Source: an uncultured Alphaproteobacteria bacterium
GTDB taxonomy: Bacteria; Pseudomonadota; Alphaproteobacteria; Puniceispirillales; UBA1172
Direction: 5' to 3'
Length of the DNA: 64,000 nucleotides
NCBI GenBank assembly: GCA_958431225.1
Contig: OY288107.1
Location: forward strand, 1,701,501-1,765,500
In this document: positions 43,929 to 52,018 of the stretch, one piece after another
Numbering within the stretch: position 1 is the first letter of the stretch
Layout: each line of letters begins with the position of its first letter
Notes under the pieces: model-generated
Database searches by the model: none
Told to the model about the DNA's origin: nothing
The model's input: the letters and a program-made list of their open reading frames with translations, nothing else
Position numbers and translations under genes: made by a program

Positions 43929-45311
43929 TCACTTAAATTTCCGAGTCAGGTGCGTCAGCACTTCGTAGTCTGGAATGGTTTCTTGCACGTAGATTTTGCC
44001 GTTTTCATCGTGTTCTGCTGTAATTTTTTCCAATATGGTGTTCAATAAATCGGTAGGGTCGGGGGCGGCTTTTTTTAGTTGGTTTAGGAAAAATGTTCTT
44101 CCCATTTCATCTAATACCAATGGATTCCACCCTAGAGCTTCGAGCTTGCCATTTGCGAGGTCTCTCTCGCGCTTTTGGTGGTGTTCGTAATTCTTACGCC
44201 AAAGCAGAGCTTCCCAATCCATCCAGAGCAGAGCCGTATCTGCTGTCATGTGTTTGTAAGTGGCGCCTATGAGGGCATCAATGCGCATTTTCTTGTTTGC
44301 GGCGCAAGTCTTCTTGGTTTTGAATGTTGGGCAGATCATATATTTCTCATCGCAACGGCTCATGGCGGCGCCACATTTGCCGCAGGTTACTTCAAATGGC
44401 AATTTTTTATTGCGGTCGCGTTCTTCCTTCTGGTCGCGGGAACGTTCCTCGCGGATCTTTTGTGCTAAATCCCATTGGGCTGTGTCTATGATGGCTAAAT
44501 CTGGTTTTTGGTGGATCACAATTTCATCTTCGGAGTTCCGACGCACATGGCGGGTGCCCGTGGTTGGATGTCGCTTAAAGTTATTACGATTCCACTGCAT
44601 TTCGCCTTTGTAGAGCGGATTCTGCAAGATGCCATTGCCACGTCCTTTATGCCCGGCAATGGTGCTTGTGGACCATTGCCCACCGCGCGCAGAAGGGATT
44701 TTGTCTTTATTGAGGTCGCGTGTAATTGCCGTCACGGTTTTGCCGTTGCAAAATTCATCAAAAATGCGCTTCACGATTTTAGCTTGTTCAGGGTCAATTT
44801 CACGCAAGCCCCGCTCAGGTTTCCCCCCGGCATTTAGATAGGGCACTTTATAGCCATAAGCTAGCCCGCCAGCAGCCTTGCCCCGACTGATATTGCCTGC
44901 TTGCCCACGGCGGGTGCGTTTAGCAATTTCGTCAAGCTGTATCGCGTTCATGGTGCCTTTGAAGCCGATATGCATTTCATTAACTGCGCCTTCATATAAC
45001 GTATGAATCGGCACATCATGATACTGGCAAATTTTGTATATCCGCGCGATTTCTTCTTGGCTACGGCTCAAGCGGTCTATCGCTTCACTGATAACTATCA
45101 GAACATCGTCACTTTCCACATCTTCAATGAGCCGTTGAATTTCCGGACGATCTTTAATCAAAAAACCACTGACTTTGGCATCATGGTAGGATTCAATGGG
45201 GGTTTCAGCAAAAGCAGCATTCTTACCAATAAATTCCCGACAACGCACATCCTGATCCTCACAAGACAACACATTTTGCAAATCGCTAGAATAACGAGCA
45301 TAGATAGCAAT
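43929..45311 (-). CDS. Large serine recombinase with a missing normal start codon
   Basis: The resolvase domain, recombinase domain (GLAYGYKVP, then NKDKIPSARGGQWS) and zinc-ribbon (CGKCGAAM) are all present. The N-terminal strand and catalytic serine (IAIYARYSSDLQN) are encoded upstream of the first standard start (TTG, 45281), in frame back to 45320, where a TAG lies just before. No ATG/GTG/TTG exists there, only ATT (45311). Either it uses ATT or the start was lost and the protein is dead. It follows the small GRPP-type gene. Catalysis would be site-specific DNA integration or inversion. Confidence 0.75.
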   Translation of the reverse strand: MAIYARYSSDLQNVLSCEDQDVRCREFIGKNAAFAETPIESYHDAKVSGFLIKDRPEIQRLIEDVESDDVLIVISEAIDRLSRSQEEIARIYKICQYHDVPIHTLYEGAVNEMHIGFKGTMNAIQLDEIAKRTRRGQAGNISRGKAAGGLAYGYKVPYLNAGGKPERGLREIDPEQAKIVKRIFDEFCNGKTVTAITRDLNKDKIPSARGGQWSTSTIAGHKGRGNGILQNPLYKGEMQWNRNNFKRHPTTGTRHVRRNSEDEIVIHQKPDLAIIDTAQWDLAQKIREERSRDQKEERDRNKKLPFEVTCGKCGAAMSRCDEKYMICPTFKTKKTCAANKKMRIDALIGATYKHMTADTALLWMDWEALLWRKNYEHHQKRERDLANGKLEALGWNPLVLDEMGRTFFLNQLKKAAPDPTDLLNTILEKITAEHDENGKIYVQETIPDYEVLTHLTRKFK

Positions 45312-45350
45312 TTTAGGGAACTATATACAATGTTCCGCAACCCCCAAAAA

Positions 45351-45488
45351 TTAGGATTTTTTTCTCTTTTGTTGGGGTGGTGGCATAATCGCCCTCATCA
45401 CCGCCTCACCAACACGCTCTGGTGTCGCCTTGATGGGCGGGATGATTCTAGGCGGTCTGCCTAGTGGCTTTTTCTTATCCATCGCCAT
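45351..45488 (-). CDS. Small basic protein upstream of the recombinase (45 aa)
   Basis: The frame ATG (45488) to TAA (45351) encodes MAMDKKKPLGRPPRIIPP, ending QQKRKKS. A Lys-rich start plus GRPP motif is what I recall from small proteins encoded just before serine recombinases, possibly DNA-binding accessory factors. It lies 2 bp after the stop of the Sel1 gene and 30 bp before the recombinase frame. A second Met at 45482 is possible. Confidence 0.5.
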   Translation of the reverse strand: MAMDKKKPLGRPPRIIPPIKATPERVGEAVMRAIMPPPQQKRKKS

Positions 45489-45490
45489 CT

Positions 45491-46042
45491 TTAACAATCC
45501 TTGTAATTTTGTTCAAGGCAACGAACAGATAACTCTTGGGCTTTTTCAATTTGAGCCGGAGTTATTTTGTCATAATTAAGACTTCCCTCACGCATATAGA
45601 TTTTCGCGGTTTGAGCACTCACACTTCCTTGAGCGGCGGCAAGGTTAAACCACATATAAGCACGAATCGTATCCTTTGAAAAAGGGTCAATCCCCGAAGC
45701 ATAACGGCGTGCTACTTTTACTTGATATCGAGAATCGCCACTCTCAGCCGCCATCAGCATCCAACGCATCGCTTCCTTATTGCTCTCCAAAGTTCCTTTT
45801 CCAAGTTTATACCTTATCCCCACTTCCCATTGGGCCACAAAATTGCCAGCCTCAGCACAAGATTTTAGAAGTTGAAACGCCTCAATATCACTCTTACCCT
45901 TAATAGCAGGAAGCCATCTATCGCTCCTTACATGTTCAATTTCACAATCATCCGCAAAAGCGGTTTGCGACAAATTAACCGCCACTAGCAGAGTCATCCC
46001 TGCCAATACCAGCATACGATAAAAGTTGATAGTCATAGTCAT
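45491..46042 (-). CDS. Short Sel1-repeat secreted protein
   Basis: The 183-aa protein has a signal peptide (about residues 1-30, ending TAFA-DD). Sel1-type repeats follow (AEAGNFVAQWEVGIRYKLGK, then AAESGDSRYQVKVARRYASG and YMWFNLAAAQG). Four Cys in the mature part may pair in the periplasm. It overlaps the upstream recombinase-type gene by 4 bp, an unusual neighbour for a secreted protein, perhaps cargo of the element. Confidence 0.75.
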   Translation of the reverse strand: MTMTINFYRMLVLAGMTLLVAVNLSQTAFADDCEIEHVRSDRWLPAIKGKSDIEAFQLLKSCAEAGNFVAQWEVGIRYKLGKGTLESNKEAMRWMLMAAESGDSRYQVKVARRYASGIDPFSKDTIRAYMWFNLAAAQGSVSAQTAKIYMREGSLNYDKITPAQIEKAQELSVRCLEQNYKDC

Positions 46043-46638
46043 GTTCCTTTCTTTGGTTGGTTGAAAACATTAGGCAATACGGGCTGAGGCTCGTGTCGTC
46101 CCAATGCTCGGCTAGGGGTTTCAAATCTAACGCCATCTAGCACATTTGCAATCGTTAATAACTGCATACGCGGATAATCCACGCCATTAAGGGTAAGATT
46201 CCCCGCCTCTGCCATTACTTGCTTAAAATTAGCGGTCTGGCGTTCCCCTAATTCGTCCATAATGCTAATGACTCCTATCCTGATTCCATCAATAACGCCT
46301 TCTTGTAGTGTGTGAATCTGCACATCATGGAAACGGCAAATTTCGTATATACGCGGAGCCTCACTTAGACTGCGGCTCAAGCGGCTTAGCGCTTCAGAGA
46401 AGATGATTCGAATTTTTTTATCTTCCACATCTTTGAGGAGTCGTATCATCTCCGGACGATCTTTAATTAAAAAACCGCTGATTTTTTCATCTTTGTAGGA
46501 CTCAATAGGGACGTTAGCGTAGCCATCCTGCTTAGCAATAAATTCCCGACAACTCATCTCTTGATCCTCACATGAGCGCGGATTTTGTAGCTCACTTGAA
46601 TAACGAGCATAGATAGCAATATGGGGCTGTTGGGACAT
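46039..46638 (-). CDS. Truncated serine recombinase joined to a methyltransferase-like tail
   Basis: The 199-aa protein's residues 1-130 are a serine resolvase domain with IAIYARYSSELQN (Ser14/15) and SEALSRLSRS, closely similar to the recombinase at 43929. From about residue 135 it departs and ends with GVDYPRMQLLTIANVLDG, a wording I associate with C-terminal ends of site-specific DNA methyltransferases. The recombinase and zinc domains are missing. It is probably a deletion fusion without integrase activity. Confidence 0.6.
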   Translation of the reverse strand: MSQQPHIAIYARYSSELQNPRSCEDQEMSCREFIAKQDGYANVPIESYKDEKISGFLIKDRPEMIRLLKDVEDKKIRIIFSEALSRLSRSLSEAPRIYEICRFHDVQIHTLQEGVIDGIRIGVISIMDELGERQTANFKQVMAEAGNLTLNGVDYPRMQLLTIANVLDGVRFETPSRALGRHEPQPVLPNVFNQPKKGT

Positions 46639-47096
46639 GGGTCACGAACCTTGAACTAGAATTGCATCAAAATAAACAAAACAGAAGCATAGTCAAGGCA
46701 GAAAGCGTAAAAATTGCATTCGTATAGCCGTCCTTCTTGCCATCACCAAAAAATCCGCCAGTCGCCCGCCGTCCGCCCGCCGTCATCCTGCCGATAACGC
46801 GCTAAAAACGCACCACCGGCGCGCCGGGTGGCTTTTTGACTTACCCAACACCGCAAAAGCACTAAACGGCGCTCAGGGGCTTTCTAGGGCTTTTTATGGC
46901 GGGGGCGGCAAAATTCACAAAAAAATCCAAAAAATTCAAAAAACAAACCAAACAAAAAGCCAGAAAACCCAAAAAACTGCGCCCTTTATTGCGCGCACGG
47001 CAAAAAAATCCACGAAGAAAGCCTTAGTCCAGGACAGAGCAGAAAACGATGCGGGGTTGGTAAGCCAACAGATCAAAATAGAGAAAGGAGATTGAT
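46639..47096. other. Intergenic region before ssb
   Basis: No gene is supported. It holds GC-rich direct repeats (CGCCCGCCGTC and near copies, 46753-46785), a CCACCGGC/GCCGGGTGG hairpin followed by CTTTTT (46813-46836), and an A-rich stretch (46912-46976). The ssb ribosome site AAAGGAG closes it. Confidence 0.5.
46813..46836 (+). terminator. Terminator-like hairpin, no upstream plus-strand gene
   Basis: CCACCGGC and GCCGGGTGG pair with one bulge around GCGC-type bases and are followed by CTTTTT. The nearest plus-strand genes lie downstream, so it may end a short RNA or shield ssb from read-through. Confidence 0.35.
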
Positions 47097-47669
47097 ATGT
47101 TTGGACAAAACGAAACTAACCTCATCGGCCGTGTTGGAGCAGAACCGGTCATTACTACAACCAACTCTGGCGGGCGTGTTGTCACCTTTTCGGTTGCTAC
47201 CGATGAAAGCTACACCAACAAAAATGGTGAGCGCGTTCAGAGAACCGAGTGGCATCGGGTTGTGACGTTCATACCCGGCTTGGTCAATCGCATTGCATCC
47301 TTGCAGAAAAAGGGTGCTTTGAAAGGCAAGCTGGTGCAGATTCGTGGCAAAAGCCGCACGCGCTCGTATCAGGAGCAAAGTGAGGCGAAGCCCCGCTATA
47401 TCACCGAGATTTTGATTGATATGAATGGCATTTTCATGCCACTCGAGAAAATCACGGTGACGGCGGAAGCGGCGCCTGCCCCGGCGGATGTTGCCCCGGC
47501 GCCTGCCCCGGCGGCACCTGCCCCGGCGGCACCTGCCCCGGCGGCATCTGACACGCTTCCTGAAACCTCTGCGGAAGCTGCCCCCGCGGCGACCCCGGCA
47601 ACGACACCGGCGGCGGCACCCGTAGCGACCCCTGCAACCCCTGCGGCTGAAGTTAAAGCCGCAGCCTAA
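47097..47669 (+). CDS. ssb: Single-stranded DNA-binding protein with an Ala/Pro tail
   Basis: The 190-aa protein has an OB-fold at residues about 1-115 (NLIGRVGAEPVITTT, TFSVATDESYTNKNGE, TEWHRVVTF), typical of bacterial SSB. It protects single-stranded DNA in replication and repair. The tail is a long Ala-Pro-Thr low-complexity run and ends EVKAAA. The usual acidic DDDIPF-type tip that recruits partner enzymes is missing, as in some plasmid or phage SSBs. A strong site AAAGGAGA precedes it and an intrinsic terminator follows, so it is a single-gene unit. Confidence 0.88.
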   Translation: MFGQNETNLIGRVGAEPVITTTNSGGRVVTFSVATDESYTNKNGERVQRTEWHRVVTFIPGLVNRIASLQKKGALKGKLVQIRGKSRTRSYQEQSEAKPRYITEILIDMNGIFMPLEKITVTAEAAPAPADVAPAPAPAAPAPAAPAPAASDTLPETSAEAAPAATPATTPAAAPVATPATPAAEVKAAA

Positions 47670-47677
47670 TCCTCCCC

Positions 47678-47718
47678 GAAGGCAAGGCACGATCAAAAGT
47701 GCCTTGCCTTCTTTTTTT
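47678..47718 (+). terminator. Intrinsic terminator of ssb
   Basis: GAAGGCAAGGCAC (47678-47690) and GTGCCTTGCCTTC (47699-47711) pair perfectly over 13 bp around an 8-nt loop and run into seven T. Confidence 0.95.
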
Positions 47719-47814
47719 GTGCGCGGGGGCAGAGTGTGGGCGCCCTTAATCAACATACGTGGAAAAGCGCACGTCACGTGTCTTTCCATTGTAGCACGAA
47801 GGCTTTGTAGTCAA

Positions 47815-47997
47815 GGCACGCCCGGGGGCGTACCTCCGGCGGGATGCGGGCATCCCTTGGCATCTTGGGAAACGCCTAGTCCAAAACGACCGAGGCTTCA
47901 CCCCTAAGTTCCGCTAGGGGCACGAGGCGCGCCCCAAGCTCCACATAAGGGCTTGCAGGCCGCACCACTCGTTTTGGGGCGTTTCAAGACCAAGCTG
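47815..47997 (+). ncRNA. Structured noncoding RNA candidate before the DUF2493 gene
   Basis: A long-range helix closes the region. GAAACGCC (47869-47876) plus CCAAAACGA (47881-47889), split by a TAGT bulge, pair with TCGTTTTGG (47969-47977) and GGCGTTTC (47978-47985). The helix extends outward with CTTGG (47864-47868) and CCAAG (47990-47994). Inside is CCCCTA/TAGGGG (47901-47920) and CAAGC/GCTTG. Upstream are ACGCCC/GGGCGT (47818-47831) and GGGATG/CATCCC (47841-47856). That is about 22 long-range pairs with bulges, hard to explain by chance. I do not match it to a known class; strand is inferred from neighbouring transcription. Confidence 0.55.
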
Positions 47998-48088
47998 TGA
48001 CAACAAAACCTAACTCGTGCTGGGGGAGGGGGCACGTTGTCGCCGCGGTGGTGACAACGGCTAACTCAAAACTTACGGAGATTGTGTT

Positions 48089-49003
48089 ATGACACACGAA
48101 CAACAAACCTCACCAACGGCGGCCGCAATGGAACATTTGGAACTCTATGGCGGTCATACAGCACGGCGCGGGCTTGAAGAGCCAGACCAGCGCGGCGCGC
48201 CCGATGAAGACACCGTGCAACACGCATGGGGCGACATCCTAGACATCATTGACGGCTTGGCGCACGACACCAAGCTTGAAGATAGCGTCGCGGAAATTGC
48301 ATCAAGCATGGCGACCTCGTTGCATTATATGCTGCAACGGGTATTGCGGACGCAGGATGATGTGCAATCCGAAATCCGCCAACTGACGCGAGACTTTGAC
48401 GGCTCGGAAATCACCGACATCAAAATCCAACAACAGACCAATCTGATGCACGACACCGATGCGCGCGTAGATATGCTAGAAATGGTGCGCGACAAATTGG
48501 TGGAACATATCGCGGTAAGATACCAACAAAGCTGGCACCCACCAAAGGGCAACCATGTCAGCCGCCGCAATGCCACCGCTAGCGTCGTTGAAGCCCGCGA
48601 TGTGTTAAAAGCCATCGCCGACAAAGAACAAAGCGCCTTAATCGTTGAAGGCACACTAGTCGGTTTTGCCGGCGGTAAAGATTTCCAAGACATAGATTGC
48701 ATCTGGCAATATCTTGACCGCGTCAAAGAACGCTACGGCGACATGGTGCTAGTGCATGGCGGCGGCCCCGGCGCAGAAAAGATCGCATCAAAATGGGCTG
48801 ACCACCGGCGCATCAAACAAATCATCTGCACGCCAGATTGGAAAGCGCACAACAAAGCCGCCCCATTCCGCCGCAATGACGAAATGCTGAAATTGGAGTT
48901 GGTGGGTCTAATAGCAACACCCGGTGGCGGCATCACCGATAATTTGGTGGATAAAGCGACCAAGAAAAACATCAAGGTAAAACGCTTAGGTCAGCAAGCC
49001 TAA
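48089..49003 (+). CDS. DUF2493 (SLOG-like) protein
   Basis: This is a 304-aa protein. The C-terminal about 120 residues fit DUF2493: VGFAGGKDFQDIDCIWQYLD, VLVHGGGPGAEKIASKWADH, then TPDWKAHNKAAPFRRND and TPGGGITDNLVDKA. The fold is related to SLOG/DprA nucleotide-binding domains. The N-terminal about 170 residues are helical and occur in plasmid-borne members. Activity is unknown. SLOG domains bind nucleotide ligands or process them. It stands alone, ended by a strong terminator and preceded by the structured region at 47815-47997. Confidence 0.8.
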   Translation: MTHEQQTSPTAAAMEHLELYGGHTARRGLEEPDQRGAPDEDTVQHAWGDILDIIDGLAHDTKLEDSVAEIASSMATSLHYMLQRVLRTQDDVQSEIRQLTRDFDGSEITDIKIQQQTNLMHDTDARVDMLEMVRDKLVEHIAVRYQQSWHPPKGNHVSRRNATASVVEARDVLKAIADKEQSALIVEGTLVGFAGGKDFQDIDCIWQYLDRVKERYGDMVLVHGGGPGAEKIASKWADHRRIKQIICTPDWKAHNKAAPFRRNDEMLKLELVGLIATPGGGITDNLVDKATKKNIKVKRLGQQA

Positions 49004-49015
49004 TAGCGCATCATT

Positions 49016-49056
49016 GAAAACCGCCTGAGTCGTCATTGGCTCAGGCGGTTTTTTTG
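49016..49056 (+). terminator. Intrinsic terminator of the DUF2493 gene
   Basis: ACCGCCTGAG (49020-49029) and CTCAGGCGGT (49040-49049) pair perfectly, extended by AAAA/TTTT, and are followed by a T-run to 49056. Confidence 0.95.
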
Positions 49057-49475
49057 TGTTAGTTCCTGTCAAGCCTCGCGCCCCCAGCGCATCGGCAAAT
49101 TATCCGTATAGCCGTCCCCCCGACGCCGACAACATAGATACGTATAGCCGGCCGTCAGACGCCTCGCGCATAACACGCATCGGCATGACATTCATCATGC
49201 CCCATCCTGACGCCTGCAACTTCCATCATCCACACACTAGCCGCTTCAATCGCCAGCGACGGCTACCCAAAATCGCAAGCGCATGAACAATCACTTGATG
49301 AAAGAGATAGCCCTAATTTCCACTATCGCGCCACGTGGCGATTTTTCTACACACCAAATACAACAGGTTGCAAGAGTCTGAAAAGATTGATCTTTTTTGC
49401 TGCCAAATTTTACCTGATTCACACTAGCAATCACAAAAAACTATTAAAAAACAACACTTTATGATTTTTGCCTGC
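49057..49475. other. Intergenic region without a supported gene
   Basis: The motif CGTATAGCCG occurs at 49105 and 49141 and once more at 46721. ATCGC/GCGAT arms followed by TTTTT (49325-49346) could terminate transcripts. The rest becomes AT-rich toward the operator repeats. An open frame from 49056 has no ribosome site or recognisable protein. Confidence 0.45.
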
Positions 49476-49578
49476 TCCCAATGGGAACAAAGTCTGCCCA
49501 ATGGGAACAAAAGAATCCCAACGGGAACAACATTGAAAACACTACATTTTTTTAACTCTTGCTCCCAATGGGAACAAA
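49476..49578. repeat. Four palindromic operator/iteron repeats
   Basis: TCCCAATGGGAACAA-type units start at 49476, 49496, 49516 (with C for T) and 49563. The first three are spaced exactly 20 bp, so they lie on one face of the helix. The fourth fills the spacer of the promoter at 49559-49587. The half-sites TCCCA/TGGGA are palindromic. Confidence 0.85.
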
Positions 49579-49587
49579 TGCTATAAT
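49559..49587 (+). promoter_or_regulatory. Promoter of the MobC-like gene
   Basis: The -35 TTGCTC (49559-49564), a 17-bp spacer and -10 TATAAT (49582-49587) form a near-consensus promoter. An operator-like palindrome lies inside the spacer, so a bound protein would block RNA polymerase; self-regulation by the downstream gene is likely. Confidence 0.7.
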
Positions 49588-49626
49588 CTGACTTTAACAC
49601 AACCCATTACGAAAATGGAGACCAAA

Positions 49627-49959
49627 ATGGATGTAAGGAAATCTAAAAGACGCTCATTTAGATGCACCGATGAGGAGTGGGAACTCATCACAAAAAATGC
49701 TGAACTGGCGTTCATGAATGTGACCGATTACATCATCACAAAGACCGTCCAAGGAGACAATCCACTCATCCTAACCATAGAGCAACAGAAACAAATTCTA
49801 GCCAACATCGGCAAGGAAAATTTCATCCCCTTGACCCTCGATTCTGACCGCCAAGAGAAAATAAAAAGGCAGCTCAATTTGATCGCTTATTACATCGGTC
49901 AAAGATGCAAAAAAGAGGGTATGACAGAAGACCAACTTAAGGAAATTCTTGACCGCTAA
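49627..49959 (+). CDS. MobC-like / ribbon-helix-helix protein
   Basis: I choose the ATG at 49627 because GGAG lies between it and the earlier ATG (49615). The 110-aa protein begins with KSKRRSFRCTDEEWELITKN, the R-x-R strand and helix pattern of relaxosome accessory proteins (MobC) and other ribbon-helix-helix regulators. No relaxase follows, so it is either an orphan of a lost mobilisation region or a regulator that binds the repeats upstream. Confidence 0.6.
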   Translation: MDVRKSKRRSFRCTDEEWELITKNAELAFMNVTDYIITKTVQGDNPLILTIEQQKQILANIGKENFIPLTLDSDRQEKIKRQLNLIAYYIGQRCKKEGMTEDQLKEILDR

Positions 49960-50049
49960 TCAGAGCAAATTTTCGGCATTCTTGAAGCCACACTCGCGGG
50001 CATTTTTATCCACGCCAACCACTAACGACACCAAGAGGAAAGGCGGTAA

Positions 50050-50502
50050 ATGATGGTTGAGAAATTTCGGAAATTGTTGCTTATATTTTTATTCTTTACT
50101 GTTGTTCCAGCAGTGGTCCTCTTTTGCCTATTTTATGAACCGTTTAGCTATCGGCCTGCGCAGGGTTACTTTGGGTCTGCGTGGGGTTACTTTCTCGAAC
50201 ATATTTTAACTCCCTTAATTTGGGCTGCGCCTTTATCTCTTTTTTTCATGATAGTGTATTACTTTGTCCTTCCGTCTTTTGAGGACTTTATAGACGTTTG
50301 GCAATTGCTTCATGGAAATGCAAATGCTCAGGCGGCTCATAAACCTGACTTGAATGAAGTTAATGAGCCAGAGAAACCTAATAAGGCAAAGCAAGAGACT
50401 CCCCCGAAGGTAAGTGCTCCATCTAATGCGCCAGTTGCACCGGTGGTTACAAAACCCAATAATTCGGATGAAACCATATTTAATATATGGTTTTGCCCGT
50501 AA
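50050..50502 (+). CDS. Two-helix membrane protein with a Pro/Lys-rich tail, unrecognised
   Basis: The 150-aa protein has membrane helices at about residues 9-29 and 55-78, then a disordered tail with EPEKPNKAKQETPPK. No family is recognised. It follows the MobC-like gene by 90 bp in the same direction. Confidence 0.5.
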   Translation: MMVEKFRKLLLIFLFFTVVPAVVLFCLFYEPFSYRPAQGYFGSAWGYFLEHILTPLIWAAPLSLFFMIVYYFVLPSFEDFIDVWQLLHGNANAQAAHKPDLNEVNEPEKPNKAKQETPPKVSAPSNAPVAPVVTKPNNSDETIFNIWFCP

Positions 50503-50690
50503 AAGAGAAAGTATAATGGCGTGAGAGTTATTGCGCCCCTAACCCACCCCCAAACACCGTACCAGCACCATGCCTGTACCGTACCAGTATTATATCAGTC
50601 TCAAACAAGTCGTTCAGATACTTTATGAAAAAGAAAGTAGGGGATGCGGTTTTGACCGATGGGGGAGAGGATGCAAACTAATCATCTGCG

Positions 50691-50963
50691 CCAAGATGGT
50701 GTCTATTCGCGCTGAGGTGGTGTCTATTCCACCGAGCTGGTTACTATTTGCGCCAAGATGGTTACTATTTCACCAATCTAATTACCATTTATGAGGCTGG
50801 CTCTTGCTTTCTCAGGCTGGTGTATATTCGCGCTGAGCTGGTGTATATCTGGTGTATATTTCACCAAGATAATGCCTATTTTTGAGTCTGGCTCTTGTTT
50901 TCTCAAGCTGGTGTATATTTCCGCCGAGCTGGTGTATGGCTGGTGTATGGCTGGTGTATGATG
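50691..50963. repeat. Array of degenerate 20-21-bp repeats
   Basis: Successive units read like GCGCCAAGATGGTGTCTATT, CGCGCTGAGGTGGTGTCTAT, CCACCGAGCTGGTTACTATT, GCGCCAAGATGGTTACTATT. They then drift into GCTGGTGTAT-type units of variable length. The spacing is two helical turns. A 42-bp sub-module ending in CTGGCTCTTGCTTTCT is itself repeated (about 50793 and 50889). Confidence 0.75.
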
Positions 50964-51139
50964 ACGGCTATGCTGAAAAAGATTTGATCGAGTTTTGATT
51001 TTGGGCGGTTTTTGCGTGCGGCGATAATAGGTGAATATAATAAAATCAAAAGGTTCCATCGGGCGCTTTGGAGCAAAAAGATTTGATCGGGTTTTGATCG
51101 GTGGCAAAAATCGCACCAATTTGACGTTGATGCAGAAGC

Positions 51140-51212
51140 CTCACCCCCCAAGCACCCCCCAAGTACCAAGGAAGCACCAAGGAAGTACCCCGTAAGTTAC
51201 CCCGCAAGTGCT
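51140..51212. repeat. 11-bp repeat array 1 (AAGTACCnnnn)
   Basis: Units AAGCACCCCCC, AAGTACCAAGG, AAGCACCAAGG, AAGTACCCCGT follow each other, then AAGTTACCCCGC and the end motif AAGTGCTCAAAATG. Confidence 0.75.
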
Positions 51213-51440
51213 CAAAATGAAAGATGCAGAACATTTTCGGCTAGAGTATTTGCAATCAGCTTTGAAAAATGATCTGAAAGGCTACACCCTAGAAGGGAGG
51301 TAGGGGACGCGGTTTTGGGTTATGAGGGGAGGGCGCAAGCGCATCATCAAGCAAAGGTCGCAAAATACCGCACAAGTGCTTAAAATGGTGATTAGCTGGT
51401 GTATATCTGGTGGCAGGCTGATATTCGGCGTTGTTGATGA

Positions 51441-51580
51441 AAGCATACCGCTATTGATGCGCTTTTAGAACAAAAATTATTGCTAGTTGAAGGAGAAGGC
51501 AGGCATATTTTGGCTAAAATCGCGCGCGACAGGCTAAGCGAGAAAGCCAAAAAAATTGGCGGAAACGTGGGAAATAATCA
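51441..51580 (+). pseudogene. Possible coding remnant, winged-helix-like
   Basis: A frame without a clear start reads AIDALLEQKLLLVEGEGRHI then RDRLSEKAKKIGG before running into repeats. The wording resembles the wing and last helix of a winged-helix protein. Weak. Confidence 0.25.
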
Positions 51581-51585
51581 AAATT

Positions 51586-51634
51586 TACCATACAAGTACC
51601 ATACAAGTACCATACAAGTACCGTACAAGTGCCC
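51586..51634. repeat. 11-bp repeat array 2
   Basis: ATACAAGTACC occurs as three consecutive units (the third starts GTAC), ending in AAGTGCCC. Same family as arrays at 51140, 51768 and 52019. Confidence 0.75.
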
Positions 51635-51767
51635 GATAACTCTAAAACAGGTTGTTAAGATAAACCCCAAAGCAGCAAACAAAAATACCGCCTCACCGAA
51701 TTGGGGCGCGTTTTTTGGGCTATGGGGGAGAGGACGCAAGCGCGTCATCAAGCAAAAGCCCCCAATT

Positions 51768-51815
51768 CCGTGCAAGCACCATACAAGAACCGTACAAGTA
51801 CCGTACAAGTGCTTA
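51768..51815. repeat. 11-bp repeat array 3
   Basis: AAGCACCATAC, AAGAACCGTAC and AAGTACCGTAC are consecutive, then AAGTGCTTAAAATGG. The same end motif occurs alone at 51374, where an array may have been lost. Confidence 0.75.
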
Positions 51816-52018
51816 AAATGGTGATTAGGTGGTGTTCATCTGCGCCGAACTGGTGCATGGTTGGTGTGTGATTACGGCTATGCTGAAAAAAGCAAATAAC
51901 TACATGAATGAATTGAAAAAGATTTGATCGGGTTTTGATTTTGGCAATGATGACTTTCATTATGATGGATTAGGCGGTATATTCTACCAAAATCTGGCAT
52001 CAATGCAGAAGCCTCACC

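Noticed and set aside
47097-48088. 6S RNA or tmRNA for the structured region
   Set aside because: No tmRNA tag or tRNA-like ends are seen, and the multibranched fold is not the single long hairpin with central bubble of 6S RNA; left unassigned.
49056-49286. 76-aa plus-strand frame
   Set aside because: It starts in the T-run of the DUF2493 terminator, has no ribosome site and reads as low-complexity intergenic sequence.
50570-50794. 74-aa frame with heptad-like repeats (AKMVSI, AEVVSI)
   Set aside because: The heptads come from the 21-bp DNA repeat array; there is no ribosome site, and other frames show similar periodic peptides.
51480-51824. 114-aa frame in the repeat region
   Set aside because: It is mostly translated 11-bp repeats; only the first part may be a remnant, noted separately.
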